Positions 22,403-34,556 of a stretch of DNA of 64,000 bases are shown here, in pieces. The notes under the pieces were generated by a model. It did no database searches. It worked only from the letters and a program-made list of their open reading frames with translations, and was not told the origin of the DNA. The DNA is from Megalobrama amblycephala. Taxonomy: Eukaryota > Chordata > Actinopteri > Cypriniformes > Xenocyprididae. Every line of letters begins with the position of its first letter. Within the stretch, counting starts at the first letter, position 1. Made by a program: the position numbers and the translations under genes. Location: the NCBI RefSeq assembly GCF_018812025.1, contig NC_063058.1, positions 15,526,797 through 15,590,796 on the forward strand. The letters run 5' to 3'.

Positions 22403-23546
22403 CAGAGATGGGCACTCGAGTTAGAGACTCGGACTCGAGTCGCATTTTAACAGACTTCAGACTCAGACTCGGACTCGACCTGAAATGACTTCAGACTTGA
22501 CTCGACTCGGCACAAAAGACTCGGAATATTTTAAAAACGACTCAAGTCTTTTACCCATAACTACTGATATAATAAATAAAGAATTTGTGCTGTGTTTAAA
22601 TGATTTTATAATATCGGCGTCACATATATTTCCTTCCGTGTCGTGGTAGATTGGACTCTTGTCATAGAATTTGATTACGTATGTCTGTGCGCATAAACTC
22701 CGAAATGTCATAATAAGAGTCCCATGCAACATGACTAGAGCCACCGTGCCATATGTTCTTTCGTTTGGGTTTATTATCACATCAGCTAGACGCACAGAAT
22801 GTGGGAAAACAATTAAAGACACTGGAACAACATCATCAAATTTTTATGAGACATCGCATCCACAAAGGTTAGTCACATTAACTCACAAAACTAGCTATTA
22901 CTCTGTGGTGTAGCTGCATGGCTCTTTTGAATTGCCAGCCTGGTAAAATATGAACAAAAAAAATCTAGCCTTTAAACCTACGTTTTATCAAATCTTCGTA
23001 TTATTTGCAGCTTTTCCATTTCTTAATGTGTGTCCATAAGAGAGAGAAAGAGATGTTAATCCATTTATTACTTAAAGCTCATATTTTAATGTATCACATT
23101 CAGCATGTGTAGAGTTTTCAATTGACATTCTTAAACATTCCGAGGTTTGATATTTTCTGATAATGACTGTTGTCAATAACAACGAAGCTGTATAACAATC
23201 TGCTGTATAACAAACCGTGACTCACTGGCGCCATCTTGTGTCCGTTTAGCAACTGTATTGAAAATGACTACTCGTTGCCAGAACAATTGTTTTGTACATT
23301 GTAATGGATTATAAAGCAACAAACTGGATGTACATTATCCCTTACATCATAGGACCTTAATTTTAAATAAAACAGATTATAGAAAGATCATATAATTGTG
23401 TCTATATAACAACTAGGATAAAACATAGGATTTGATTATGAGATTTTTTTTTTTTTTTTTGAATGACTCGAGACTCGACTCGGACTCCAGCTTAAAGACT
23501 TCAGACTTGACTCGGACTCCAGATAAAAGACTCGTGAACATCTCTG
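22403..23546. mobile_element. nested hAT-like element rich in ACTCG repeats
   Basis: The ends CAGAGATG and CATCTCTG are inverted. The flanks are exact 8-bp copies, CATTGTAC (22395-22402 and 23547-23554). Both subterminal regions are packed with ACTCGGACTCGA / GACTTCAGACTTGACTCGG phrases, as expected for hAT subterminal transposase-binding repeats (inference). Confidence 0.85.
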
Positions 23547-23928
23547 CATTGTACCCCCTAGGTTCTGGAAGCTGTTCTCCATAAAACGTGCAGCACACCG
23601 ATAAACGTCGGGGTTATAATGTTCAGGAACAGTGTTTAAAATAAAATTTAACCACTCTAAATTAGTCAGCCTTAGGATTGGTCAAACAAATGAGTTTTGA
23701 AAACAGGGTGGAAAAACAGGGTCTCTTTAACATAGCAACAACACTGTTTTCTCTAATGCAACCAGGCCTTACCCCCTTTTTTTTTCCATATTCCGTGGGT
23801 GGGGAAAAAAAACCCCTGCTCAAACAGCAACATTACACACTTACTAAAGTTGAAAAACTGAAAAAGCATAATAGGACCCCTTTAATATTTTAATTTTAAC
23901 GCTGGATCTATCGATTCGTAAACCTTAC

Positions 23929-24115
23929 CTGACTGTCCAAACTGCTGCAGTCGCCCATGTCCGATTCCTGCTCCTCTTCTGTCAGTGACACAAGCGAACC
24001 TCTCTCTTCTCTATCCAGCTTTGACGGACAGTTCGGTTCCTGGCTGGCCTCCCCTACATGCTGGATCAAGCTTTTCCTTCCTTCCTTCTCTACTGCAAGT
24101 CCTTCCAGGCTGTAA
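23929..24115 (-). CDS. akap13: akap13 exon E9: SLEGL segment
   Basis: The peptide starts YSLEGLAVEKEGRKSL and ends GSLVSLTEEEQESD, then MGDCSSLDSQ. SLEGL and SLVSLTEEEQESD match mammalian SFSLEGL and SLVSLSEEDLESD. The acceptor is CTTTTCACAG|T and the donor AGTCAG|GTAAGG. One base completes the serine codon begun in E8; the exon ends in phase 0. Just downstream the intron holds the 3.2-kb nested transposon block. Confidence 0.92.
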
Positions 24116-25449
24116 CTGTGAAAAGAAATATTTGTGATTATGCCTGAATTTTATTGGGGGTCAAATTTGTTTAAAAAAGGTGAGATGGTGACTACATGTT
24201 GTGGGTGACATTCAATCACATATCTGCTAGACACAAATTCATTCAGATTCACATGCAAGACTCAAATGACAACAAGCATGAGTCAACTAGCAAATGATGA
24301 CAAAGGCTGGTAATCCACTAACACGTTCACGACATTTCCTCAGAGCAAAATCATTCAAACTCTGCCACAGAAATAGTTCCACATGGTAAAAACCAAAAGA
24401 AAAACGTTTCACTCAGAAAAGTGAAGTTAGTTCTGAAAAAAAAAATGAATCATTTGTTTGCAGATGCCAATTCAATCTTTTAAAGTGCAGAGGAAGTATT
24501 CCAATACTATTTGGGACCGCTGTATGTACAAGATCTAAACTACATGCTAAAAAACATTTATAATACAATAAAATGATTTAAATTTACTTCAGCCTATTTG
24601 TTGAGAAAGCATCTTAATGTTGAGTGAAATTCGTTCTAACAGGAAACATTTAAAGTGACAATGTGGTAAGATAAATGTAAAAACATCTCACCTCTCATCA
24701 GGTTCTGAGATCCAGATCAATATGTTAGTCATTGTTCACATTAGTTAATATCTGCTATGGTACAGTAGTTTAGTCTACTATTCAGCTAGATGATTCACTA
24801 AGTGGCCAGTTGCTTTCTGTCTCAGACAATGAAGTTAACGGAAGTGACTGCGAGAGTGTTTGTGGTCTCAAAAGTCTGTCCAGAGAGGCGAGAAGACTAA
24901 ACCACAGAAAGGAAGTAGACTAAGACACAAACACACAATGCATCATGCACACACACCTCCGTCATTACACAACCCCATTTGTGCGTCCATAATGCAATTC
25001 ATGCTGTATCATTACACAAGAAGTCTTCTTTAAAGATTTTAGACACTTCCCCTTTGTCTTTCTTTACCTTCTTTCATTAATTTCGTCGTTTTCTGTGCGC
25101 AGGACAACTGAAGGACACCAGCTCATGCTTCATAGTCAAGTGCATAAAAAGCAGGATGGATGGATGAATGGAAGGAAGGATGGATGGATAGAAAGACAAG
25201 AGAGAATATTGTTAGTACAAAGACCAGATCTAAAAGAGGACCTTGAACAGTTAACATTACATAACTTTCTTGTATGCTACATTGTACAAAGTTATTATAG
25301 TTATTGTAGTTATTATAATTAACAACTACTGTTATTTTTATTAAAATAAATGTTAAATTAAAATGAAATAAAATATTTTTAAAAAAATATTTTATTCCAG
25401 ATAGTTGGCAAGGAAACTGAAATTTAAAAAAATAAAAAAGGTAATTGTG
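24116..25449. other. intron E8/E9, 3' part: unique
   Basis: The sequence is non-repetitive apart from a short GGAT run at 25156-25190. No exon is seen. Confidence 0.5.
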
Positions 25450-26240
25450 ACTTTTTAAATCACACAATTCTGAGATTTTTCTTGCAGAAAGAAGATTGTG
25501 AGTTTATATCTCACAATTCTGAGAATTTTTTTTTCACAATTCCAAATTTATAATTTGAAATTCTGACTTTATTTCTTAATTTCTTTATTTCTTTATTTCT
25601 TAATTCCAATTTTATAGCTCACAATTCTGACATTTGTCTCAAGATTGTGAGTATATCTTTTGCAATTCCAGATTTATTTCTCGTAATTCCAAGTTTATAT
25701 CTTACAATGTTGACTTTTTCTCAAAATTCTAAGTTTAAATATAAAAATCACAATTCTGAGAAAAAAAGTCAGAATTTTGAAATATAATTGCAATTCCGAC
25801 TTTATTTTGCGCAATTCCAAGCTTATATCTCACAATTCCGACATTGTTTTGGGCAATTCCAAGTTTATATCTCACAATTCTGACTTTTTTCCTCACAATT
25901 CCATATTTATAGCTCACAATTCCGACTTTATTTCATGCAATTCCTAGTTTATATCTCACAATTCCAACTTTATTTCAAGCAATTCCAACTTTATATCTCA
26001 CAATTCCTATATTATTTTGCGCAATTCCAATTTTATCTCACAATTCTGACTCTTTTCTCATAATTTCGAGTTTAGATATAAACTCAGAATTCCGAAATAG
26101 AAACTCGCAATTGCGAGAAATAAAGTCAGAATTCTGAGTTATAAACTTGCAATTGTGAGAAGAAAAGTCAGAATTGCGAGTTTATGTAGGCAATTACCTT
26201 TTTTATTCCTTTATTCCATGGCGGAAACAAGCTTCCATTA
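25450..26240. repeat. CACAATTC/GACTTTAT minisatellite
   Basis: Imperfect units of about 40 bases built from TATATCTCACAATTCCGACT and TTTATTTCGCGCAATTCC. Near 26070 the orientation flips to AATTGCGAG phrases, so the array is itself palindromic. It ends GGCGGAAACAAGCTTCC. The same family is at 51640-52205, with the same terminal phrase. Confidence 0.88.
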
Positions 26241-26474
26241 TAACAGTATCTCAACGATACTAAAACAATACTAACACTGTACAAACTATACAGCGTGTTT
26301 AACTTCGAAGGGATTTATGGGATGTTTGGATGAAATCTGTAAGTGACAAAGTTTTTCTTCCCCACAGCATATGGTTCTCATACCACAACATCACATTTTA
26401 AAATTTTCCATGGGCCATTCAGAAACAGTTTGATGGGGCCCCTGAGCAGAAAGAGTGAAAATGGATGATGGTAC

Positions 26475-26522
26475 CTTCTCCTATGGCCTGCAGACCTGCG
26501 CTCCACTTCACCTCGTGCCGTA
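26475..26522 (-). CDS. akap13: akap13 exon E8: 48-base cassette exon
   Basis: The exon reads TARGEVERRSAGHRR between acceptor TTTTTCCAG and donor AGAAG|GTACCA. It enters and leaves in the same phase (two bases carried), so it can be skipped without frame change. It sits between QRRS and SYSLEGL, at the position of the mammalian SMRVLGDVVRRPPIHRR segment, and shares the basic Arg-rich ending. It contains a further RRS site. Confidence 0.82.
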
Positions 26523-26721
26523 CTGGAAAAAGTGATGGATGAAAATCATGAGAAGATGGATGGACAGAAATAATGGACCAAAAATGAATATGGAGAGCTG
26601 ATGAGATGATTGGCAGCCCTAGGAATGTTCACTAGAATGATGATTAAACAAGAGTAAAAACATGCAAATATAGACGCTAATATATACATATGCACCAAAA
26701 CAGATATTTATATAAATTTAT

Positions 26722-27100
<379 letters not shown>

Positions 27101-27962
27101 TATTTATAACTATGTACACTATAGTAACAAATATATTTAATAATTAATATTTTATTTTATATAAATATATCTAAAAATGCAAAGGTTCCAGGCAAATAAA
27201 TTTTACCTACATTTTATATGTCAAAAAAACGTATTTAATCATGTAAGGGGTTAATAATGGACAACATTTTATTGTTTACTGTTTTTATGAGGTCCTATTC
27301 TGTACTGTCCCTAAAAACCAATAAAAAAGATTGGGAATAAAAAGAGCGGATTTATTGTAAATAAATGAATGAATAAATCCAGAATAAATCCAGAAAAAAG
27401 GGAAAGACATGAAAAGAAAATTTACATGAAAAGAAACTATGATGTAAACCATGATGTTCCTCTTTTCTGTCTTTTTGAGCATTAGAGGTCATCTGAATGT
27501 TTATCACTGGCAAGAACACAGTCCTGTGTGACCTAAATACAGCTCTTTCTCACAGAACATCTGCCTGCTTACAAAGCCCACAGAGGAAAGGGCCCTCACA
27601 CTACTGGGATTTCCCTTCATAAACACACAAACACATTCACATACAGACGGTCAATGACTCAAGGGAGAGCTGTACACAAGACAGAACTAATGCGAAGATG
27701 ACGGGACAAAAAACAAAACTGAGCAACCGCAAACACAAAATCAAGTATAAAGTGTATACCATATATGTATCAGAATGCGTTATATAAAGACAGATACAAT
27801 GAATGATTAAAGGGCAGAGGTGGGCGGCATATTGGGCTTGTGTTTCCATAATGCTGTGATCATGAAATCAGATGTTTTACAGGAAATATAAATGCCAGGC
27901 ATCTGACATGTGTTAAATGCATTTAAAATGTAGTCTCTCTCTTATTTATAATATATCATGAA
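27101..27962. other. intron E7/E8 middle: unique
   Basis: AT-rich sequence without recognisable element or exon. Confidence 0.5.
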
Positions 27963-28146
27963 GTGCCCAGCCCTGTTCCTGAAGATCTACCTACCTGCAA
28001 AGTTTTGCTCCGACCCTGATAAAACACACCTGAATCAGCCAATTAAGATCTTCAGGAGCACTTGATAATTACAGACAGGTGTGTTGAGCAGGGCTTGAGC
28101 TGAACTATGCAGGAAGGTAGATCTCCAGGAACAGGGTTGGGCACCC
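27963..28146. mobile_element. short MITE, GTGCCCAGCCCTGTTCCTG ends
   Basis: The ends GTGCCCAGCCCTGTTCCTG and CAGGAACAGGGTTGGGCAC are near-perfect inverted repeats. The inner parts GAAGATCTACCTACCTGC and GAAGGTAGATCTCC also pair. The size is about 184 bases. Confidence 0.85.
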
Positions 28147-28289
28147 CTGTTCTAAACATATATATATCAATCATATAACAGAAGCTATAAATGGTCAAAT
28201 TTGTCGTTCTGTTATTTCATTAAGCATGTAAGCTAACTTGTTAGCTTTAAATACCACACATCTGATTACCATAAGAGCTTGAAATACCA

Positions 28290-28612
28290 CTAACTGATTA
28301 GCCTGCCATCTCAGCATACCGCTACCTGATAACTTTTGATTATTTTCTAGAATGTTTTTGAACATTATTAGCCTGATATCTCAACGCGTCGTTAGCTGAT
28401 TAGCCTGCTAGCTTAACATACCGCTACCTGATAACTTTTGATTATTTTCTAGCATTATTAGCCTATCTCAACGCATCGCTAGCTGATTAGCCTGCTAGCT
28501 TAACATACCGCTACCTGATAACTTTTGATTATTTTCTAGCATTATTAGCCTGATATCTCAACGCGTCGCTAGCTGATTAGCCTGCTAGCTTAGCATACCA
28601 CTAGTCAATTAA
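28290..28612. repeat. ~90-bp tandem repeat
   Basis: The phrase GATTAGCCTGC recurs at 28296, 28398, 28484 and 28574. Each copy carries ACCGCTACCTGATAACTTTT and TCTAGCATTATTAGCC. A short related patch is at 31110-31190. Confidence 0.9.
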
Positions 28613-29222
28613 CAAGTAGTTTAGCTTCCATTACTAAAAAAAACCAAAAAGGACAATCTAAGAAGGTTTTGCGGTAAGTTCTTCGTTACGAATGGCTACC
28701 TTTCGGGGCGGTCAAGGGGGTTAGGATTCTCTACATTTGCACTACACTGGACTGTGATGTAAAACTAATGGGCTATTTGAAAAAAGTACAAACCTCTCAA
28801 TATGTAGTAACCCCAATGTCCCGTTTCAAGAGGATAAGAAAATTGCTGTTCGCATATCATAAAATGACTTCAATTTTGACACGAACGCTTGGTGTATGTG
28901 TACAGACGAATGCAAAGCCTTTCAAAGTATACTCCATGCACAAACACAGTCGCTCAACACATGCACACTAGAAATATTTATCCTTGTATAGTGTCTGCGC
29001 TATTTCTCTTCAATAGTTATGACTGAAATGTTTTTGTAATGTCTTTCTTTTTCGACTGTTAAACAACAGCCTGGGCCAATGTTGCCACCTTGTGGACAAA
29101 CTAATCTAATACAAACTAACACATTACGTGAACTGTACGCATACTCTAGTGTATGTGTAAAACCAAAATATGCTATGTGTTTAAGACACAAAACCCTTAT
29201 TTTTAGTAGTGGAGATTCATAC
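28613..29222. other. intron E7/E8 next to E7: unique
   Basis: Nothing is recognised beyond ordinary intron sequence. Confidence 0.45.
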
Positions 29223-29550
29223 CTGCGCTGACTTATCTCCGTCTCCCCTGCTGAATTTTTGCCCGGGCCCCAACTGTGTCTGCGGAAAGGGGACAAGGAT
29301 CGTATGGAGGTGCGTAAAATGGCCGACCGCTCTGGGACTTCGGTCAGGCGGTCCTTTTTTTCTTCCTCCTCTGTTTCTCCAGAAACGGGTGAAACTCCAG
29401 GAGAAGTGGGCTTTTCCTGACAGGGGTCTGATTCAGGGGCTCTGTGCTGGCCTGAGGGATGGTGCTAGGGGTCCCCAGACTGGAGCTGTCATCTGTAGAG
29501 GACGAGTAGGACATTGACACACCACTAGTGAGAGTGATGCTGTCCTCACC
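29223..29550 (-). CDS. akap13: akap13 exon E7: SSSTDD and SPFRRHSW segment, with apparent frame disruption
   Basis: The 5' part reads GEDSITLTSG then SYSSSTDDSSSLGTP, matching the mammalian GSSSSTDDTASL. The 3' part reads GETEEEEKKDRLTEVPERS, then SLSPFRRHSWGPGKN, also a clear match. These two conserved parts lie in different frames. The first frame runs into TGA at about 29344, and the second has a TAG at 29465-29467. The 328-base length would need one extra base to keep frame with E8. A one-base loss between about 29425 and 29475 (assembly error or real allele) explains this. An alternative acceptor at CCCCTAG|CACC (exon 29223-29464) would also restore frame but drops SSSTDD. FRRHS fits a PKA/14-3-3 site. 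Confidence 0.85.
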
Positions 29551-30224
29551 CTTTGATGAAGAAAGAGAAGGAAAATTAGAGTTTAGTGATCTAAACATAT
29601 TTAATGTTTGGTTGACAGCTAGGAAGACTGGGATTTTGGACCAATTAAATTGCACTGTTGGCTGAACTTCCCAACCTGATGTAATGAATTTTGTAAGTAG
29701 CGCCAGGACAGGACAAGCATATGGGAATTTTGCAAATGACAGCTGATGACGTACCACCTTTACATTTGCAGTATACATACAAACAGACTCCTTTTTTTTC
29801 TTTCTGCAAACCCCATGGAGTCTCAGAGTTCTTTCCATCCTTGTAAAGCTTACATAACATAGAAACACACACAGCTCTGACACTAATTTCCATTCACAGC
29901 GGCTCATTAGTTCCTTCACATGCTGAGACCACAGCCAGGCGAGGGGTGTGGTGAGCTAGCGGCTACATTACACTAACCGTAATAGTTGACTTTATGAGCT
30001 TTGTGTTCTGGAAAAAACACTTCCAGAACACAAGTCAAGCTTAGGTGAAGTGTCTCTACCTGCTTTTGGAGCTTAGAGAAAATGAAATTCCATGTACAAT
30101 TCCAAACGTAGGCTAGTTTTGGGGCCATCTAAATGCTAACATACTCCAAAAATAAACTTTTAGCCAATATAAGCATTATCCAAAATAATCCAAAAACATT
30201 AAAGACATTCTGTTCACAGAGGTA
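29551..30224. other. intron E6/E7 next to E7: unique
   Basis: A pyrimidine-rich tract ahead of E7 supports its acceptor. The chance open frame continuing upstream of E7 has no AKAP13 similarity. Confidence 0.5.
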
Positions 30225-31023
30225 TATATGAAGAGTTTGGTTCCAAAATGCAATAACTCCATTTTGATTATTTTGAGTAAAAAGGTGTTTTCTTTACCAA
30301 GTAAGTGGCAAGATGAAAACCCCTATTTTCTGTTTCAAACTTTCAGATAGCATCTTTTGGATATAAAAACATTAAAAATTCAAATCTACATTTTGATTTT
30401 AAAAAGTTTATTATAAAAACGTATTATTTTTTTTCCCAAAATGCAATAAATCCATGACACTTTTTTTTTTTCCAAAATGCAATTAATTCGTCAATATAAA
30501 AGTTATTTTTCATTTTGAAAATACACAACAAAGTAAGTTGATTCACATATATGACAGAGTCTAAACTTTGCCAATATTTATCTTATATTCAGCCATTTTA
30601 CTAAAAATACATTCAACCGTCGCTCCCAAAATGGTCATCTTGTTAATGTTATGAATTATTTGTCATTACCGATTAAAGAGTATCTGGCGCCACCGCACGG
30701 TTAAATAAACACACTTTTTTTCTGCGTACATTGGTATTAAAAACGGCTTTTAAAAAAGCCTTTAATGTTTACAGTGCGTGGAATGGTGCGCTGTGATTGG
30801 TTGAGAGCGGATATATCACGTTCTGCAGAAAAAGGAGACTGCCGTTTGTCGCGTTTTGGGAAGAAAGGGAGAAAACATGACAGAATAACACGACGGATAT
30901 CGCATTTTGCGCAAAACTAATAAATGACTTTTCAATACCGACCAGATACAATACTGATTTTGGCGGAAACTCAATTTTTTGAAAATGGCGTTTATCGCGT
31001 TTTGGAACCAAACTCTTCATATA
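30225..31023. mobile_element. MITE with TATATGAAGAGTTTGG ends
   Basis: It starts TATATGAAGAGTTTGGTTCC and ends with the inverse, GGAACCAAACTCTTCATATA. The interior repeats CCAAAATGCAATAA phrases on one side and GCGTTTTGG on the other. It is about 800 bases long. Confidence 0.85.
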
Positions 31024-32343
31024 TTACAAGATTTGATTAATAAAATGGTCTTTTGAAGGAGAATTTGTTGTATCTTCACTGTGTGAAATCTAACTTAGCA
31101 TTGCATACTGCTAGCTGCTCTCCGCAAACTGCTAGCTAATTAGCCTGGCAGCTTAACATAGCCAATTAGCTTGCTAGCTTAGCTACAATAAGGTGGAACA
31201 GTCGGGTTCCAGAAGTAATCAGCTCATATTATTTCAACTCATTTTTTAAATAATCTTGTTCAACAGTAGAATTCCTGGTGAAAAACTACATTACCCATGA
31301 TTCTGCAAAGATCTCCACCAATCAGAGAATTGCGACCAAAAAAAACTTTAACACTTGCCCATTCCCATGAAGTACTGTGAATGATGTAATTGAGTCCCTA
31401 TGCTCTCAAACTACTAAATGTTAAATTTTTGAATCAATAGTTTTATATTTCTCCATTGTTTTTAATTTGATTATAGAATTTAAATTGCTTCATGGGATTG
31501 TAGTTCTTTTCTTCCAATATGTAGTCTTTTGTCTTTTTATCTGATATTCCAATACTACTTTTTTTTTCTTTTTTTGCTTCAAATTAAATTTTGTAATGTT
31601 GTGTTTCAACTTGCAACTGGTTGCTTTGGTTCACAACTTATAAACTTTTAAAATCCCTATGGGAAAACTACTTCAGGAAGCAAAGCCTCTGAAAGGCACT
31701 CTTGATTTTGAGCCTCAACTATAGGAAAACACTTCCAAAGCAGAATATTAGGTAAGCAAGCAAACTACATGAAAATTCACTTAATTTTAGAAAAAAAAAA
31801 AAAAAAAAAAAGTGTGAAAATGTGTGGCGGAGGAACCAGTTGAGGTGAGGCTATTCTGCTTTTCAAAAAAGGATTCTAACGAAATCTAGAGGGATCTTCT
31901 TACCATTAAGTTAACAAAACATTACAGTTCTCAAGAAAATACTGTTATTCTCTGCGACTTGCTAAAAGCAACACTTAAGTGTCAAAGTCTGTGTTAAACA
32001 TCTTTAAATTGAAGCAAGGAGTTTAAGGGGTGGAGAAATCCACAGGGAAACTCTTAGAGGAGGTGGGAAAAAAGGAGGAAGCATGTCTGAGGATGAGGTC
32101 ATAATTATGGCCTTGGCCCACTGATCTGCTCACGTCACATGACATGATGTCAGTGGAGCAAGATGCGTAGAGAAGATCACCACTGAAAATGAGACGTATT
32201 GCATAACCGCTTCATCTGGCAGAGGCGCAAGTGAGGGGTTCCTCGCTTGGTAAAGAGACATAGAAACAAAACAAATAGCAACTCTGCTTTGAAAACAAAC
32301 ATAATTGGGTGATATGGGAAACGCAACGCAAATCCGCACCCAC
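31024..32343. other. intron E6/E7: unique, AT-rich
   Basis: A short GCTAGCTAATTAGCCTGGC patch (31110-31190) echoes the 28290 tandem repeat, and a poly-A run lies near 31790-31811. No exon is seen. Confidence 0.5.
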
Positions 32344-32477
32344 CTTATTATTAAAAACGTTGTCCTCGCCCAAATCCTGGCTAAACAGAGAGTCACCATC
32401 GCTGGCGGACCCTCGCATGGGGCTCGCTGACTCTGTGTGACGTATGCTCTCGGGTGAAGGGGTCGAAGGGGGGAATT
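32344..32477 (-). CDS. akap13: akap13 exon E6: Ser/Asp linker
   Basis: The peptide starts EFPPSTPSPESIRHTES and contains RGSASDGDSLFSQD, which parallels the mammalian RESGSDSDLFHSPSDD segment just before the SSSTDD motif. The acceptor is a run of T then CCAG; the donor is AATAAG|GTGGGT. Two bases complete the codon from E5, and the exon ends in phase 0. The SDGDSLF stretch is a likely casein-kinase-type acidic serine cluster (inference). Confidence 0.88.
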
Positions 32478-33069
32478 CTGGAAAAAAAAAAATCAGGAAC
32501 AACAAAAGAATGTTGAAGAGCAATAGAAGAATAATAAATAGAAAATAAAACAGACCAGACTCAATTCTCACGGACTAAATCTAAATACACTGCGTCTGAA
32601 AGTGACTCATTTCAGTCCATTGTGTTGCATCTCTGCTCGCAATCGTCGCAGACAGGATGTTGATGTCATCTACTTAAATAGATGATCTTATTTGACTAGT
32701 GGAGTCTTTTGTATTGACAGGAAGACATCCATTTAGTCTTTAGAGGATGTGTGTCGTTTCCCATGTGACACAATGTGGGCACTATTTAGATTGGACACAC
32801 ACAGACACTCAGTCTGAGCAAAGAGGGCATCCCTTCTTTTGTAGCATGCTGGAAGATGTATGAAAGAGGTTTTTGTGTTTTCCTCTGGATGCAACTTTCA
32901 CACATTAACCAACGTGATGAAATATTGTGTTGTTGACGTCAAATGCTGTATGTCCAGATAAAATCTGTGGTTTTTCAGTGTAAATGCATGCATAGAAGCC
33001 ACACAAATTACGTAGGTGCTAACTTGAACATCCTCAAAGACCATAAACATTTGGGTTACCAACTTATAC

Positions 33070-34342
33070 ATATATATTAGGGCTGTCAAAATAACGCGTT
33101 AATTTCGATGAATTAATCTGAGAAAAAAATAACGCGTTAAAAAAAATAACACAGATTAATCCATTCCGTATTGACCTTTGAACCTGGAGCCGTTCTAGCC
33201 ACCATTCGACTGTAAAATGAAGGAGGGAGACGACTGCTGCGCTGACGGACAGAACGAGCAGAGCTCCTCCCTCGTGCGCGCGAGCTCTCTTTGTCTTCAA
33301 AGTAAGCACCGTCTTTGCATTCTCTCTACCTCACACATAATATCTAAATCAACTGCCACAATGCTAAAAGTTCGTAAGACCGAATCCATGTTTCACAAGG
33401 CGCATTCGGAGAATGTTTTTCCTGAATAACCGCTGGGTGTGACTAGAGCTCAAAAGAACGTCACCTCATCTTCTCTGACAGGCGCCCTGCAGGTGCAGCT
33501 GACATAAACCACACTTTCAGTAAACAAAAAGAAAATCCTATCCAGTGGTGAAGTGTTTTCTGTGTTGACAAATCTTTTGCGATGTCCTATTAACAGTCGT
33601 GATTCGCACGCAACGCGTCAACGTCCGCTAATGTCCGATTCGCGACCTAATGAACAGATTCATTTTAATGAATCATGACAACAACTGATCTGTCCACACG
33701 GTCTATAATGAATCATTTACTCGAACAACTCTGAAATAAGAACATAAGTGTGCTTACCCCATTTAGCAAGAGTGGTTAGTAAAATTAGCCTTAATAATCC
33801 ACAATATTTTCAGGTTATTTAAATGACAATGTGTAGTAAATTAGGCCTACCTATAAAATCAGTTAGTTTAGACTGGAGTGAGGTGAAACCAGAACAAAGC
33901 AAGTTGTTGTTAGCTAGGTGCATTCAATTGTATATGGTAGAAAATTATATTATTAGTTAATATAACTTCTAAATGCTACTTTTTAATACTTTTCAGGTTT
34001 AGCAAAAAAAACATCTTCTCTTACAAAGCTATAAAATCACTTTTTTTTTTTTTTTGCAAAGAGGGCAAGAAAGAATTACAGTGAGAGTGACGGGTACTTT
34101 ATTGTCAGTATCGGGCTCGCAGATCATGTGGGTAGGGCACTTTTTACTGTTTGTGTGGATGACCATGTCTGTCAACACCGAAGACCATTTTTGACCCAGG
34201 AAAAACCCTGCATTGATTCATTTGAATTGAAATATTTAATACTTTCACAGCAAAAATTATGTATGCAATTAATTTAAATTAATTCATCACAGAGTATGTA
34301 ATTAATTAGATTAAAATTTTTAATCGATTGACAGCCCTAATA

Positions 34343-34347
<5 letters not shown>
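33070..34347. mobile_element. hAT-like element, TAGGGCTGTCAAAATAACGC ends
   Basis: The element occupies 33078-34339. Its 5' end TAGGGCTGTCAAAATAACGC and 3' end GATTGACAGCCCTA are inverted. The flanks ATATATAT and ATAAATAT differ at one base, fitting an 8-bp target duplication. The subterminal AACGCGTTAA phrase is repeated. No transposase is readable. Confidence 0.82.

Positions 34348-34348
<1 letters not shown>

Positions 34349-34424
<76 letters not shown>
34349..34424. repeat. TA microsatellite next to the E5 donor
   Basis: About 38 TA units directly beyond the hAT-like element and about 45 bases downstream of the E5 donor in gene orientation. Confidence 0.95.
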
Positions 34425-34429
<5 letters not shown>

Positions 34430-34468
34430 TACACACGCATATCATTTTAAGCAAAAACAGTTGGTTAC

Positions 34469-34556
34469 CTGAGCTCACTGAAGTAGGTTTCTTCTCCTGG
34501 AGTCCAGCATCTCGACTGGCATCAACTGAATAAAACGTCTCTGTCTCTCTGTGAAT
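34469..34556 (-). CDS. akap13: akap13 exon E5: linker
   Basis: An 88-base exon reading IHRETETFYSVDASRDAG and ending KPTSVSS plus one base. The acceptor is TTCTCATTGCAG and the donor CTCAG|GTAACC. The two other reading phases hit stops inside the exon, so phase 0 is forced. It joins E4 (and the candidate alternative first exon) upstream and E6 downstream without frame change. A TA microsatellite begins about 45 bases past the donor. Confidence 0.82.

Larger units (their letters stand above)
20642..23885. mobile_element. TTAA-flanked element split by two later insertions
   Basis: The outer ends AAGGGGTCCTATTATGC (20646) and GCATAATAGGACCCCTTT (to 23882) are exact inverted copies with TTAA outside each. 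The host element is interrupted by elements at 21233-22174 and 22403-23546. Without these it is about 1.2 kb long. The order of insertion is readable: both guests are younger than the host. Confidence 0.88.
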
